A DNA stretch of 64,000 bases from Alicyclobacillus acidocaldarius subsp. acidocaldarius Tc-4-1 (GCF_000219875.1 NC_017167.1:2999361-3063360), one strand, 5' to 3'. Positions 8,773-17,865 are shown, numbered from the stretch's first letter. Numbers and translations are program-made. Notes: a model not told the origin generated them from the sequence alone.

Positions 8773-9906
8773 TCACCCACCCAACATCCACGTCCACACC
8801 AGCCTGTCGCCGAGCGGCGCCATCCAGCGAAACAGGGTGTCCCGCGCGTACGCGGCCTTCCCTTCCCACTGCATGACATCGCCGAGCCAGCGGGTGACCT
8901 GCGCCATCCGCGCTACGCGCCGTCTCCGCACTTCAGCGTAAGCCTGAAACGCCGCCGCCAGCGCGCCAGGCTCCTCCGCGACCCGGTGGGCGACAAGCGC
9001 CCGCATGAGCGCCGCGCCGTCCTCGAGTGCAAGCCCGCCCCCAAAGCCGAGGTTTGGCGTGATGGCGTGCGCGGTGTCCCCGAGAAGGGCAATCCGGCCC
9101 ACGGCGAGGGGCAGGCCGGGGACGAGATCGTCGATAGCGTGCGCGTAGACCCCCTCCGTCGGCGTAGCCGCCATCAACCTCGCCACCTCCGGCGGGCTTT
9201 GAGCGGCAAGAGCGGTGAGGATGCGCCACGCCTCGGGCGCACCGCCCGCGCGCCCCAGTTGTCTGCGATTGACGGTCGAAAACCAGTACACGTCCCCCGC
9301 GCCCATCGCGGCGTAACCAAACCGAAAGCCGCGCCCCCAGATCTCCCGCATCCTGCGCCCAACATCCACGCCATGCGCGATGCCGCGCCAGGCCACGTAG
9401 TGGGTCGCGCGCGTGCGCGCCTGCACGATCGAGTTCCGAGCGGTGCCCCGAATGCCATCCGCGAGAAGCAGGCCGTCGTAGGACCGGATCCCCGCATCCG
9501 TTTCCACGCCTACCCGCCCTTCGGCGGCCGCGACGCGGCGCACCTCGCACCGCTCGATGCGCGGGCTCCCCGCCGCACTGTGCATCTGCCGAAGCAGATC
9601 TGAGCGGCGCACGCACACGGGCAAAAAGCCAAACCGCGCCTCCATCCACGAGAGCGGCAGCCGATACAGCGCGCGCCCGCGCATGTCGGCAATGTCGCCC
9701 TCCTCGATTGCCGCCCACCCCGCGCCGCGCACGTCCACGCCGAGATCGCGCAGAGCCCGAAGCGCGTTCGGCCACAGCGTCAGCGCCACCCCGCCCTCGA
9801 GCGGCTGTGTGGCGCGATCGAGCAGGTCATACGCGACGCCCGCGCGGGTGCAAGCCAGAGCGGCGGCGAGCCCCGCAACCCCCGCGCCCACGATGCCGAG
9901 CTTCAC
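8773..9906 (-). CDS. FAD-dependent aromatic-type monooxygenase
   Basis: Flavoprotein monooxygenase of the p-hydroxybenzoate hydroxylase fold, 377 residues. It starts with the dinucleotide motif GIVGAGVAGLAAA, has the mid-chain LLLADGIRGTARNSI (the DG motif that contacts both FAD and NAD(P)H) and the second FAD motif ALLGDTAHAITPNLGFGGGLALEDG. Such enzymes hydroxylate aromatic or quinone-like substrates; related families include urate, salicylate and zeaxanthin enzymes, so the substrate is open. Its start overlaps the end of fetB by 4 bp, suggesting co-transcription downstream of fetAB, although no functional link is obvious. Confidence 0.82.
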   Translation of the reverse strand: MKLGIVGAGVAGLAAALACTRAGVAYDLLDRATQPLEGGVALTLWPNALRALRDLGVDVRGAGWAAIEEGDIADMRGRALYRLPLSWMEARFGFLPVCVRRSDLLRQMHSAAGSPRIERCEVRRVAAAEGRVGVETDAGIRSYDGLLLADGIRGTARNSIVQARTRATHYVAWRGIAHGVDVGRRMREIWGRGFRFGYAAMGAGDVYWFSTVNRRQLGRAGGAPEAWRILTALAAQSPPEVARLMAATPTEGVYAHAIDDLVPGLPLAVGRIALLGDTAHAITPNLGFGGGLALEDGAALMRALVAHRVAEEPGALAAAFQAYAEVRRRRVARMAQVTRWLGDVMQWEGKAAYARDTLFRWMAPLGDRLVWTWMLGG

Positions 9907-10661
9907 GTCAACACGTCCTCCCGCAGCTGCTGATACCGGTTGAACAGCGTCGGGTACGTCAGAAACCCAATCACAATGCTTGTCACGGCCGATCCCGCCA
10001 GGATGCAGAACAAAATCATGAGCTGGTACCTGACCGCCTGTACGGGATCCTGGCCCGCGATGATCTGGCCGGTCATCATGCCGGGCAGCTGCACGAGTCC
10101 CGTCGTCTTCGTGGAGTCGATGGTCGGGATCATGCCGGCGCGGATGGCCTGCACGAGCCGCGGGTACATCGCCTGCCGGGGCGTTCCGCCGAGCGCCAGA
10201 ATGGCCATGATCTCGCCGCGGCCGCTCTCCACCTCACGCCGCAGCCGATTCATCAAGAGGCCCGCCGCGACCATGGAGTTCCCGACAATCATCCCGGACG
10301 TCGTGATGACGTAGCGCGCCTGGAACGGGATCACGCCGAAGCCCACGAGCACCGCCTGGGTGAGGATCTCCGTGACGACGAGCCCGAGCGCAATTCGCCA
10401 GAAAGCGCCCGGGATGCCCTTGGCTCGCCCGCGCGCGTTCCAGGCGGCGACCGCGATGATGAGGGCTACCATGAGGAGGATGAAGATCAGCCGGTGGGAT
10501 GCAAACACGAGTTTTAGAATGTAGCCAATGACAATGAGTTGCACCGCGGCGCGCACCGCGGCTATCACGATGTCGCGCGCCACGCCGAGGCGAAGCCACA
10601 GCGACAGCGCGATGGAAAGCGCCACAAACAATACAGTGAACGAGAGCGATACGTAACTCAT
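9903..10661 (-). CDS. fetB: FetB-like ABC permease (UPF0014 family, putative iron export)
   Basis: Membrane subunit of 252 residues with about six or seven helices and the family motif AILALGGTPRQAMYPRL followed by TIDSTKTTGLVQLPGMMTGQIIAG, which I recognise from FetB/YbbM. In Escherichia coli FetAB exports iron and improves peroxide resistance. Stop and start overlap with fetA by 4 bp, so the pair is translated together. The assignment to iron rests on the family, not on any residue I can point to. Confidence 0.85.
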   Translation of the reverse strand: MSYVSLSFTVLFVALSIALSLWLRLGVARDIVIAAVRAAVQLIVIGYILKLVFASHRLIFILLMVALIIAVAAWNARGRAKGIPGAFWRIALGLVVTEILTQAVLVGFGVIPFQARYVITTSGMIVGNSMVAAGLLMNRLRREVESGRGEIMAILALGGTPRQAMYPRLVQAIRAGMIPTIDSTKTTGLVQLPGMMTGQIIAGQDPVQAVRYQLMILFCILAGSAVTSIVIGFLTYPTLFNRYQQLREDVLT

Positions 10662-11386
10662 GACCTCACCTCGCCGCCCTCTGCCAAAAACGACCTCAGC
10701 GCTTCGCTTTGCGGCTCACTGAAGAGCTGATCTGGCGATCCGCGCTCCACAAGCCTTCCGCCGGCGACGAACCACACCTCGTCCGCCACGCGGCGGGCCT
10801 GGTCGAGATCGTGCGTGACCCACAGCATGGTCTTGCCTAGCTCCCGCTTTAAGCGAAGGAGAGTCGATTCCACCTCGCGCTTCGCGTGGACGTCGAGCGC
10901 TGCGGTCACCTCATCGAGCAACAGGATGTCGGGCTGCATGGCGAGCGTGCGCGCAAGCGCGACGCGGCTCTTCTGGCCGCCCGAGAGGTCTTCCGCGGCG
11001 TGGTCCGCGAGATGGGCAGGAAGATCCACCATGTGGAGGAGTTCCGCAACATCCCGGGGAGGGCGGCGATGGAGCTCAAGCCCGAACAGCACGTTGTCCC
11101 GCACGCTGCCTGGAAAGATGACGGGTGACTGAAACACCATGCCCACCCGCTGCCGGAGTTCGCGCACCGGCCACGCGCGCACTTCCCGCCCGAGCACCCA
11201 AATTTCGCCCTCGGTCGGCGTGCGCATTAGATTGATCAGCGAAATGAGCGTGCTCTTCCCAGCGCCCGACGGACCGATGATGGCGACGGTTTTTCCGGCG
11301 TCCACCTCGGCCGATACCTCGCGAAGCAGCCACAGGCCGCCTGTTTCGAAGCCGACGTTCTTCAGTTCGACTGCGGGCGATGCCAC
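10658..11386 (-). CDS. fetA: FetA-like ABC transporter ATPase
   Basis: ATP-binding subunit paired with FetB, 242 residues from the GTG at 11386. Walker A is GPSGAGKST, the Q-loop MVFQSPVIFPG, the signature LSGGQKSRVALART, Walker B ILLLDEVTAALD and the H-loop WVTHDLDQ. A GGAGG lies 8-10 bases upstream of this GTG; a longer reading from 11434 adds 16 residues with no homology that I recognise. The gene diverges from the oxidoreductase at 11485, and the 98-bp gap between them should contain both promoters. Confidence 0.87.
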   Translation of the reverse strand: MASPAVELKNVGFETGGLWLLREVSAEVDAGKTVAIIGPSGAGKSTLISLINLMRTPTEGEIWVLGREVRAWPVRELRQRVGMVFQSPVIFPGSVRDNVLFGLELHRRPPRDVAELLHMVDLPAHLADHAAEDLSGGQKSRVALARTLAMQPDILLLDEVTAALDVHAKREVESTLLRLKRELGKTMLWVTHDLDQARRVADEVWFVAGGRLVERGSPDQLFSEPQSEALRSFLAEGGEVRS

Positions 11387-11484
11387 CAGCTTTCGCCTCC
11401 GCTCTGTGCATGGTGTATACTGAGGTCCGGGCATGCGTATTGTGCCCCAATGGTTGGTGTGTCGAATTGGACGGAGGTGCTCCC

Positions 11485-12489
11485 ATGACTGTCACCGCCA
11501 AGCGCATCGTGCTCGCCAAGCGGCCTCAGGGCACGCCTACGCTCGACTGTTTTCGATTTGAGACGGTCGAACTCCCGCCGCTAGATGAGGGCCAAGTGCT
11601 TGTCAAAACGTTGTATTTGTCGGTGGATCCGTACATGCGCGGGCGCATGAACGACGTGAAGTCGTACGTGCCTCCCTATCGCCTCAATGAGCCCATCACG
11701 GGCGGCGCCGTGTGCGAAATCGTCGAATCCAAGACCGAACATCTCCACCCGGGGGACGTCGTTCTCACCCAGACGGGCTGGCAGACGCACGCCGTCGTGC
11801 CTGGCGCCAAGGTTCAGAAGCTCGATCCGCCGCCCGAACCCCTGACGCTGGCGCTCGGACTCCTGGGCATGACCGGTCTGACCGCCTACTTTGGCCTCAT
11901 TGACGTGTGTGACCCGAAGCCGGGTGAAACCGTCGTCGTGTCCGGAGCTGCTGGCGCGGTCGGCATGGTGGTAGGCCAAATCGCGAAGATCCTGGGATGT
12001 CGCGCGGTCGGAATTGCCGGGTCCGACGAGAAAGCCCGCTTTTTGACCGAGGAACTCGGCTTCGACGCGGCGGTCAATTACAAGTCGCCCACGTTCGCAG
12101 AGGATCTGAAACAGGCTTGTCCAGACGGCGTTGACGTGTATTTTGACAACGTCGGGGGCACAGTCTCGGACGAGGTGCTCAAACGCATCAACGACTTCGC
12201 GCGCATTTCCTTGTGCGGACAGATTGCGCTCTACAACCTCGACAAACCGGACGTGGGTCCGCGCCCAGGGCCACTGCTCCTCACGCGAAAGGCGAAGATG
12301 CAGGGGTTCATTGTCGGCGACTACGCCCCTCGCTTCCCGGAAGGACTCCAAAAGCTCCAGACCTGGTTCAACGAAGGCCGGTTGAAATCCCGCGAAACCG
12401 TGATCGAGGGCTTCGACCGGACCATCGAGGCATTCCTCGGCCTGTTCACAGGCATCAATACGGGCAAGCTCGTGGTCAAGGTATCGTGA
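11485..12489 (+). CDS. NADP-dependent medium-chain oxidoreductase (YfmJ/CurA-like)
   Basis: Zinc-free member of the medium-chain dehydrogenase/reductase family, 334 residues, close to leukotriene-B4 dehydrogenase and 2-alkenal reductase types that reduce activated C=C bonds with NADPH. Key segments are LYLSVDPYMRGRMND, the nucleotide-binding motif VVSGAAGAVGMVVGQIAK, VGIAGSDEKARFL and VDVYFDNVGG. GGAGG at 11473-11477 supports the ATG at 11485. It is followed by a strong bidirectional terminator and appears monocistronic. The physiological substrate is unknown; detoxification of reactive aldehydes is the usual proposal for the family. Confidence 0.87.
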   Translation: MTVTAKRIVLAKRPQGTPTLDCFRFETVELPPLDEGQVLVKTLYLSVDPYMRGRMNDVKSYVPPYRLNEPITGGAVCEIVESKTEHLHPGDVVLTQTGWQTHAVVPGAKVQKLDPPPEPLTLALGLLGMTGLTAYFGLIDVCDPKPGETVVVSGAAGAVGMVVGQIAKILGCRAVGIAGSDEKARFLTEELGFDAAVNYKSPTFAEDLKQACPDGVDVYFDNVGGTVSDEVLKRINDFARISLCGQIALYNLDKPDVGPRPGPLLLTRKAKMQGFIVGDYAPRFPEGLQKLQTWFNEGRLKSRETVIEGFDRTIEAFLGLFTGINTGKLVVKVS

Positions 12490-12501
12490 AACCGCCTGAA
12501 A

Positions 12502-12529
12502 AAGGGGCAAGCCTCGCGGCTTGCCCCTT
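12502..12529. terminator. Bidirectional terminator
   Basis: AAGGGGCAAGCC (12502-12513) pairs perfectly with GGCTTGCCCCTT (12518-12529) around a TCGC tetraloop. It lies between the converging oxidoreductase and small membrane protein genes and has an A-run before it and TTC-TTA after it. Confidence 0.8.
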
Positions 12530-12530
12530 C

Positions 12531-12785
12531 TTATGCGCGCCAAAGATGGTCGTGGAAAAATTGACGGTACATCCAAGCGGCCAGCACAGCGGACAAAAGC
12601 ACATGAAGAACAAGCGCGATGTCATGTCCCATGGCGCCGTGCGGGATATACAGATAGCGGAACGCCACGATGCCGACCAATTCGAAACTGAACGCGAACA
12701 AGATCCCTGTGGTCACGATGGTCAACACGCTTCTCGCGAACGTCGTGAATGCGCGCAACACACTAGGCCCCCGCATTCCGCACAA
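12531..12785 (-). CDS. Small two-helix membrane protein of unknown function
   Basis: Open frame of 84 codons. Two hydrophobic stretches (about residues 14-40, VLTIVTTGILFAFSFELVGIV, and 53-72, DIALVLHVLLSAVLAAWMY) suggest a double-spanning protein, with a His-rich end (FFHDH). It ends right at a strong bidirectional terminator, and a TATAAT box (12802-12807 read on the minus strand) lies just upstream of the TTG at 12785; an ATG at 12776 is the alternative start. No Shine-Dalgarno is clear. I do not recognise a family. Flanking terminator and promoter favour a real gene. Confidence 0.5.
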   Translation of the reverse strand: MCGMRGPSVLRAFTTFARSVLTIVTTGILFAFSFELVGIVAFRYLYIPHGAMGHDIALVLHVLLSAVLAAWMYRQFFHDHLWRA

Positions 12786-13013
12786 ACTTGGTATTCCCGA
12801 TTATACCATGGAACAGAAGTGATCAACATCAAACATTCGGCCGATGAAAGGCACCTGGTCCGCGTCACCGGAACTGGTCCTCGATCGTCTTCTCGTTGGA
12901 GCGCATGACAAGGCGCGATCGCGTGAAGATTTCGTGAAGGCTGCGTGTAAAAGGCATGTTGCCGGTTGAGCCGCATACACCATGATCGCAGTCCGATTAC
13001 AGCGTTCGACAGC

Positions 13014-13043
13014 TTGTGACGCTGGCAATCGGTAGAGTATATA
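13014..13043 (+). promoter_or_regulatory. Candidate sigma-A promoter of the L,D-transpeptidase gene
   Basis: TTGTGA (13014-13019) and TATATA (13038-13043) with an 18-bp spacer, 75 bp before the coding start. The remaining 12786-13013 stretch between the divergent genes shows no other gene. Confidence 0.5.
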
Positions 13044-13117
13044 TGGATGGAAGAAGATTCTGTCGACGACAGTGGGTTGTGCCCAGGTGTTCGCCGGAAG
13101 AAGACGGAGAGATGGTC

Positions 13118-14137
13118 ATGCGCACACGGTGGATTCGTTGGATCGCTTGGGTGTTGGCGTTTTGCGTGTGGCTGAGTCCACTGCCCTTTTCGCTCGGTGC
13201 GACGAGCGTTGAAACCACACTCCCATCGCCGAACGTCCCGCCGTCCTCGTGGAGTTCGCTGCAGCAGGATTGGAAGAGCCTTCAGAACCTCGCGCAGAAG
13301 GACGTTTTGTCCCCCTCCAACGCTAAGCACGGACCCGCCACATCTGGACATGGGGCCAAGCTATCGACCCCAACGAAACAGGGCGTAGTCATTGGCGTAG
13401 GCGATGTCGGCCCGAGGGCCATGTGGCTCAACGAATCTCTCGCGATGTTAGGGTACCTGCCTGCGACGTTCTCGCCGTCCTCGCCAAAGTCCGCTCAGGC
13501 CGCGCGGCTCGCCCTGTCCGCCAGCGCTCGCGCGCAAACCTTCAAACCCTTACAAGGAAATTGGAAACTTTGGTATCACCAGCCGAACGCGTGGGTCTCC
13601 CTCTGGTCGTCCGACGAAGACACGCCCATCACCGAAGGCGCGGTGATGGCCTTTGAAGCCGAGCATCACCTCGGGGTCGATGGAATTGCAGGGCCGGATG
13701 TCATCCACGCATTATCCCAAGCTCTGGCCATTGGCGAACTGGCCCCTGCGGAGCCCTACAGCTATATCCTCGTCTCCACCTCATTGCCTGAGAAGCTGGA
13801 ACTCTGGGTCAACGGCAAACTCGTCCTGACATCGCTGTGCAACACGGGCATTCCCCAGGCGCCTACGCCATACGGGACCTATGGGGTGTACGTGCAGTAC
13901 GCTTCTCAGGAGATGAAGGGCAAAGATCCGAACGGCAAGCCGTACGACGATCCCGGCGTGCCCTACGTGAGTTACTTTGACCAGGGATGCGCGATACACG
14001 GGTTCATCCGCCAGAAGTACGGCTTCCCGCAGAGCCTTGGCTGCGTGGAACTTCCCTACGCGGCTGCCGCGAAGGTGTTTGCGTATACGCACATCGGCAC
14101 GCTCGTCACCATCACCTCCGCGCCCCTGTCCACGTGA
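13118..14137 (+). CDS. Secreted L,D-transpeptidase (YkuD) with peptidoglycan-binding domain
   Basis: Cell-wall enzyme that makes or attaches to 3-3 peptidoglycan cross-links. The 339-residue protein has a signal peptide (RWIAWVLAFCVWLSPLPFSLGA), a Ser/Pro-rich linker, a peptidoglycan-binding repeat (residues about 105-220, with AMWLNESLAMLGYLP and AVMAFEAEHHLGVDGIAGP) and a C-terminal YkuD domain. The catalytic motif is present: the histidine in CAIHGF and SLGCVEL with the nucleophilic cysteine. GGAGAG at 13106-13111 favours the ATG at 13118 over the in-frame ATG at 13112. The next small membrane gene follows on the same strand after a 106-bp gap. Confidence 0.87.
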   Translation: MRTRWIRWIAWVLAFCVWLSPLPFSLGATSVETTLPSPNVPPSSWSSLQQDWKSLQNLAQKDVLSPSNAKHGPATSGHGAKLSTPTKQGVVIGVGDVGPRAMWLNESLAMLGYLPATFSPSSPKSAQAARLALSASARAQTFKPLQGNWKLWYHQPNAWVSLWSSDEDTPITEGAVMAFEAEHHLGVDGIAGPDVIHALSQALAIGELAPAEPYSYILVSTSLPEKLELWVNGKLVLTSLCNTGIPQAPTPYGTYGVYVQYASQEMKGKDPNGKPYDDPGVPYVSYFDQGCAIHGFIRQKYGFPQSLGCVELPYAAAAKVFAYTHIGTLVTITSAPLST

Positions 14138-14243
14138 CTGTGTCGGTTGTGCGAACTTCCCGCCTGGGCGGGATCGCACGACGTGAGACGAGGTAAACTT
14201 ATTGAAGAGAGCGTGATGTCGTGCGTTCAGGAGGCGTGTAACG

Positions 14244-14528
14244 ATGAAGTTCGTGTACTGGCTGATCTCCGCCGTCATTGTGCTCGGCGGATGTTACTTC
14301 TTGTACCTTTACATCCGCAAGCAGGACTCCGCGGAAACCAGATACTATCGTCTATTGAAACAATTGCCGAATCACCCGGATGACGAGGCATTGCGCCAGG
14401 AGATCTACGCCGTCGGCCGGAAGTTTTACCGCAACCGCATGTCCGGGATCGATGATGCCATCCGAATGGATATCGAGCAGGCACTCGACGGCACGCTGAA
14501 GACGCCGGAGGACTACCAACTCCGGTGA
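14244..14528 (+). CDS. Small membrane-anchored protein of unknown function
   Basis: Protein of 94 residues with one N-terminal membrane helix (FVYWLISAVIVLGGCYFLYLYI) and a charged cytoplasmic tail (RKQDSAETRYYRLLKQLPNHPDDEAL and KFYRNRMSGIDDAIRMDIEQAL). A strong AGGAGG lies 10 bases before the ATG, so translation is credible. I do not recognise the family. It might be co-expressed with the preceding L,D-transpeptidase gene, but no residue points to a wall function. Confidence 0.7.
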   Translation: MKFVYWLISAVIVLGGCYFLYLYIRKQDSAETRYYRLLKQLPNHPDDEALRQEIYAVGRKFYRNRMSGIDDAIRMDIEQALDGTLKTPEDYQLR

Positions 14529-14586
14529 CAAGCGGATTTTCGGCGCGGATGCTCGGCGGTGACGCCTGTAGCATCCGACGCCATCC

Positions 14587-15522
14587 CTAGACACTTACGG
14601 GACGCATGGTCTCGTGTGGCGCGAGGGTGCGGATGGCGTGATACAACAGGCGGTTGATGGGCGTCGGCACGCCCAGTTGCTCGCCGAGACGGATTACCAT
14701 GCCCGCGAACTGCTCCACCTCAGTCGGGCGACCGGCTTCGACGTCCTGAAGCATGGACGTCTTGCCGCTTGGCGACATGGCGTTCAGAATCTCGTCGAAG
14801 CCCCGCACATCGTCTTCCGTGAGTGAGATGCCTCGCTTCTGCGCAATCGCCACGACTTCGCGCATCGCCATGCGCATCACCTCGCGCGCGTCCTCCGACT
14901 GCTGAAACACCCCGTACGGCGCGCGCAGCACCGCGGACGCCTGGTTTACCCCCACGTTGATCATAAATTTCCACCAGACCGTGCGAAGAATATCATCGGG
15001 CGTCTCACAGGCGATTCCAGCGCGATTGAACACGTCGCAGACCGCGCGCACGGCGTCGGCATGGCGCCCCGTAGCGTCTCCAAAGGAGATGTAGCCCAGT
15101 GTCGAATATGTGACGTCGCGCCCCTCGCGCACCGCGTCGATGGCGACGCTGATGGCGTGGAGGACGACGTGGTGAGGGAACGCCGCCTGGATATCCTCCT
15201 CGCTCGCAATTCCGTTCAACAGCGACATGAAAATCGTGTTGGGGCCTACGTGGCCTCGCACCGCCTCGATGGCCCCGGCGAGATCGTCATATTTGACGCA
15301 AAAGAGCACCAGATCTGCCGGTTCTACGGCATGCGCGGGCACGTAAAGCGGAAAGTCGATCCGCCGCCCGTTCACGCGAACGCCCACTTGTTCATAACGG
15401 CGCTTGCGCGCCTCGTCCACGAGCACCCTCAGATCCACACCCGGCGCCGCGAGCAGCCGCTCTCCATAACTCGCTCCGATGGCGCCGAGCCCCACCAGCG
15501 TGACGCGTTGCACGCTTGTCAT
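14587..15522 (-). CDS. panE: 2-dehydropantoate 2-reductase (ketopantoate reductase)
   Basis: NADPH-dependent enzyme of pantothenate (vitamin B5) synthesis, 311 residues. The N-terminal Rossmann motif is VGLGAIGASYGERL, followed by VLFCVKYDDLAGAIE and the conserved LLNGI. The C-terminal helical domain has KFMINVGVNQASAVL with the catalytic lysine and the asparagine, and SMLQDVEAGRPTEVEQFAG, both typical of PanE. It converges on the small membrane gene and diverges from the asparaginase gene. PanE-like paralogues of other function exist, so the exact substrate is likely but not proven. Confidence 0.88.
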   Translation of the reverse strand: MTSVQRVTLVGLGAIGASYGERLLAAPGVDLRVLVDEARKRRYEQVGVRVNGRRIDFPLYVPAHAVEPADLVLFCVKYDDLAGAIEAVRGHVGPNTIFMSLLNGIASEEDIQAAFPHHVVLHAISVAIDAVREGRDVTYSTLGYISFGDATGRHADAVRAVCDVFNRAGIACETPDDILRTVWWKFMINVGVNQASAVLRAPYGVFQQSEDAREVMRMAMREVVAIAQKRGISLTEDDVRGFDEILNAMSPSGKTSMLQDVEAGRPTEVEQFAGMVIRLGEQLGVPTPINRLLYHAIRTLAPHETMRPVSV

Positions 15523-15661
15523 CTCCCATTCCCCCTCATATGCCGGAGCTCGCAGCTACTCTCATCTTGATGGAATCCGCCGCGACCGTAAAGACCATCT
15601 CCGTCGCGTGTGATACACTCTTGCTGCACACCGGCGTCAACGCGAGAAAGGAAGACCGTAC

Positions 15662-16660
15662 ATGAAACCATTTGTCCGTGTCACCCGCGGCCCGGTCGAC
15701 GAAAGCTGGCACGCGGGCGCGATAGCCATCGCGAATGCGGAGGGCGAGATCGCCTTTCATTACGGCGATCTCGACTTCTTCACGTTCGCCCGCAGTTCCT
15801 GCAAGCCGATTCAAGCCATCCCGGTGGTCGAGTCAGGTGCGCTCGAGGCGTTTGGGCTTGACGACCGCCACCTGGCCTTGATGTGTGCCTCGCATAGCTC
15901 AGAGCCCATGCACATCGAAAAGGCGAGCGAAATCCTTCAAAGCATCGGTCTTGGGCCTGAGCACCTCGTCTGCGGGATCCACGTCCCGCACAGCCGAGAG
16001 GCGTACGAAGAGATAGTGCGTCGCGGAGAAGCGCTGTCCGCCATTCACAACAACTGCTCCGGCAAGCACGCGGGCATGCTCGCGTACTGCAGGGCCACGG
16101 GAGCCGATCCATCGACGTACGCCGAACTTGCTCACCCGCTGCAACAGGCCATCCTTCGCACGCTGAGCGAACTCGCGGACGTGCCGCTGGAGGACATCCG
16201 CGTCGGCGTGGACGGATGCGGCGTTCCGGTGCATGCGGTGCCGCTCAGGGCCTGGGCGCGCGCGTTTGCCTCGTTCGTCAGCGATCACGCCCCGCACGCC
16301 GCCGCAATGCAGCGCATTCTAGCCGCCATGGGCCATCACCCCGAGCTCGTGGGCGGAAGCCGGGATCGATTCGACACGGACCTTATGCGCGCGACCAACG
16401 GCCGCATCGTGGCCAAGGGCGGCGCGGAAGGATTTTTGGCCGTGATCGACACGGGACTCCGCCTCGCGATGGTGATCAAGGTGCTAGACGGAAACGCGCG
16501 CGCGATTCCCCCCGTGGCCGTGAAGGCGCTGACCGATCTCGGTGCCATCTCAGCCGCGGAGCGCGAATTGCTGGGTGCGTACATCGAACCTGCGGTAGTC
16601 AACACGCAGGGGCGTGAGGTGGGCCGCATCATCGCAGAATTCACCCTCAGCCGAGCTTGA
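15662..16660 (+). CDS. Asparaginase of the thermolabile/rhizobial type (Asparaginase_II family)
   Basis: Cytoplasmic enzyme hydrolysing L-asparagine to aspartate and ammonia, 332 residues. It belongs to the family typified by the Rhizobium etli enzymes, unrelated to the classical bacterial AnsA/AnsB fold. Family segments seen are the N-terminal ARSSCKPIQAIPVVESGAL with the SxxK pair, HNNCSGKHAGML with the second SxxK and a conserved cysteine, DGCGVP and AKGGAEG. A GAAAGGAAG ribosome site lies upstream of the ATG. Its stop overlaps a possible early start of the diguanylate cyclase gene. Confidence 0.85.
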   Translation: MKPFVRVTRGPVDESWHAGAIAIANAEGEIAFHYGDLDFFTFARSSCKPIQAIPVVESGALEAFGLDDRHLALMCASHSSEPMHIEKASEILQSIGLGPEHLVCGIHVPHSREAYEEIVRRGEALSAIHNNCSGKHAGMLAYCRATGADPSTYAELAHPLQQAILRTLSELADVPLEDIRVGVDGCGVPVHAVPLRAWARAFASFVSDHAPHAAAMQRILAAMGHHPELVGGSRDRFDTDLMRATNGRIVAKGGAEGFLAVIDTGLRLAMVIKVLDGNARAIPPVAVKALTDLGAISAAERELLGAYIEPAVVNTQGREVGRIIAEFTLSRA

Positions 16661-16734
16661 TGCGCACGCGGCACGAACAGCAGGAAGGCGGGAAGCAGGA
16701 TCTTGGAGGCGCTTGTCGAACATGGACAGTGGTG

Positions 16735-17865
16735 ATGGCCGTGGCTTTACCGGAAGATGTTCGCGAGTTCCGCAACGGTGCACAGCGCGCCATTCAAATT
16801 CATCGGCTGTTTGTCGCGCTCTTCCTCGTCGGAGACCTGCTGTCTGTGCCTGGCGAGTGGTGGCTCCATCGCGCCCATCTGCTGCCACTCGCCGTGCGGG
16901 CTTGGCTGTTTGCGCCGCTTGCCATGGTCTGCATCCAGGGGGCTGCGGAATGGGCGGTGCGCAAGTATCCTAAGTCCAGGGAAAACACGCTGATTGCGTC
17001 CGGCACCTTGCTCGCGCTCGTGGCCATCGCCGCGTATCCAGGCGCCGAGTCCTTGTGCGCCTCGCTCCTGTTGCCCATTGTGACGTCCATTCTCCACCTT
17101 CGGGTTGAGAAAGTTTGGCTCGCCGGCGCCGCGGCGTTCGCAGCCGAATTGGCGCTGACGTTGATGCAGGTGTCCAGCAGTGCAAGTGCCCAGGCCATTC
17201 TCCAGTCTCTGGGCCAGCTGACACTTTGGAGCCTGGTTCTGCTGTGGACGACGGCAGCATCACACGTTGTGTTGCGCTTTGGCCTCCGCATCTGGGACGA
17301 ACTGCGCGTGCAGACGCGCACGCAAACGGAACTTTGGGTTCGGCAAATTTTGTCTGAGAAAGAGGCGAAGACCGACGCACTGACTGGCCTGTACAACCGC
17401 AAATCCTTCGATGAATATCTCGACTTCGCGCTTCAGATCAGCGATGGCACGAATACCCCGCTGCACCTCGCCGTGATCGACATCGACAACTTCAAACAAA
17501 TCAACGATCAATACGGCCACCTGGTCGGCGACGAGATCCTTCGCCGCACAGCGCAGGCCATCCAGCAGCACCTCGCAGCCGGCGACTTCCTTGCGCGCTA
17601 CGGCGGGGAGGAGTTCGCGGTCATCATTCCTGAGGTGACCCATGAGCAGGCTGTTCAGAATATGGAGAAGATCCGGGAGTACATTGCCAACGTGCATCAC
17701 GTGGAACTCGACGGTAATCGTGCCACGGTGAGCATCGGCTTGTCGACGCATCGCCCAGGAGAAACGCGGGACGAACTGTTTGAGCGAGCGGATCAATGCC
17801 TCTACCGCGCCAAACAGACGGGCAAGAACAAGATTGTGGCCTGGGAATCGGCGGTGTCGGGGTGA
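16735..17865 (+). CDS. Membrane-bound diguanylate cyclase (GGDEF)
   Basis: Enzyme that makes cyclic di-GMP from two GTP. The N-terminal half (about 190 residues) has five or six hydrophobic helices, a MASE-like sensory membrane module. After a linker comes the GGDEF domain: DALTGLYNRKSFDEYL, VIDIDNFKQINDQYGH, the signature RYGGEEFAVI and RADQCLYRAKQTGKN. The active-site GGEEF is intact. The inhibitory I-site RxxD that normally stands five residues before it is replaced by AAGD, so product inhibition may be lost. Start uncertain: an ATG at 16660 overlapping the asparaginase stop is in frame, but 16735 or the GTGs at 16729/16732 fit better with GGAGG at 16705-16709. Confidence 0.85.
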   Translation: MAVALPEDVREFRNGAQRAIQIHRLFVALFLVGDLLSVPGEWWLHRAHLLPLAVRAWLFAPLAMVCIQGAAEWAVRKYPKSRENTLIASGTLLALVAIAAYPGAESLCASLLLPIVTSILHLRVEKVWLAGAAAFAAELALTLMQVSSSASAQAILQSLGQLTLWSLVLLWTTAASHVVLRFGLRIWDELRVQTRTQTELWVRQILSEKEAKTDALTGLYNRKSFDEYLDFALQISDGTNTPLHLAVIDIDNFKQINDQYGHLVGDEILRRTAQAIQQHLAAGDFLARYGGEEFAVIIPEVTHEQAVQNMEKIREYIANVHHVELDGNRATVSIGLSTHRPGETRDELFERADQCLYRAKQTGKNKIVAWESAVSG

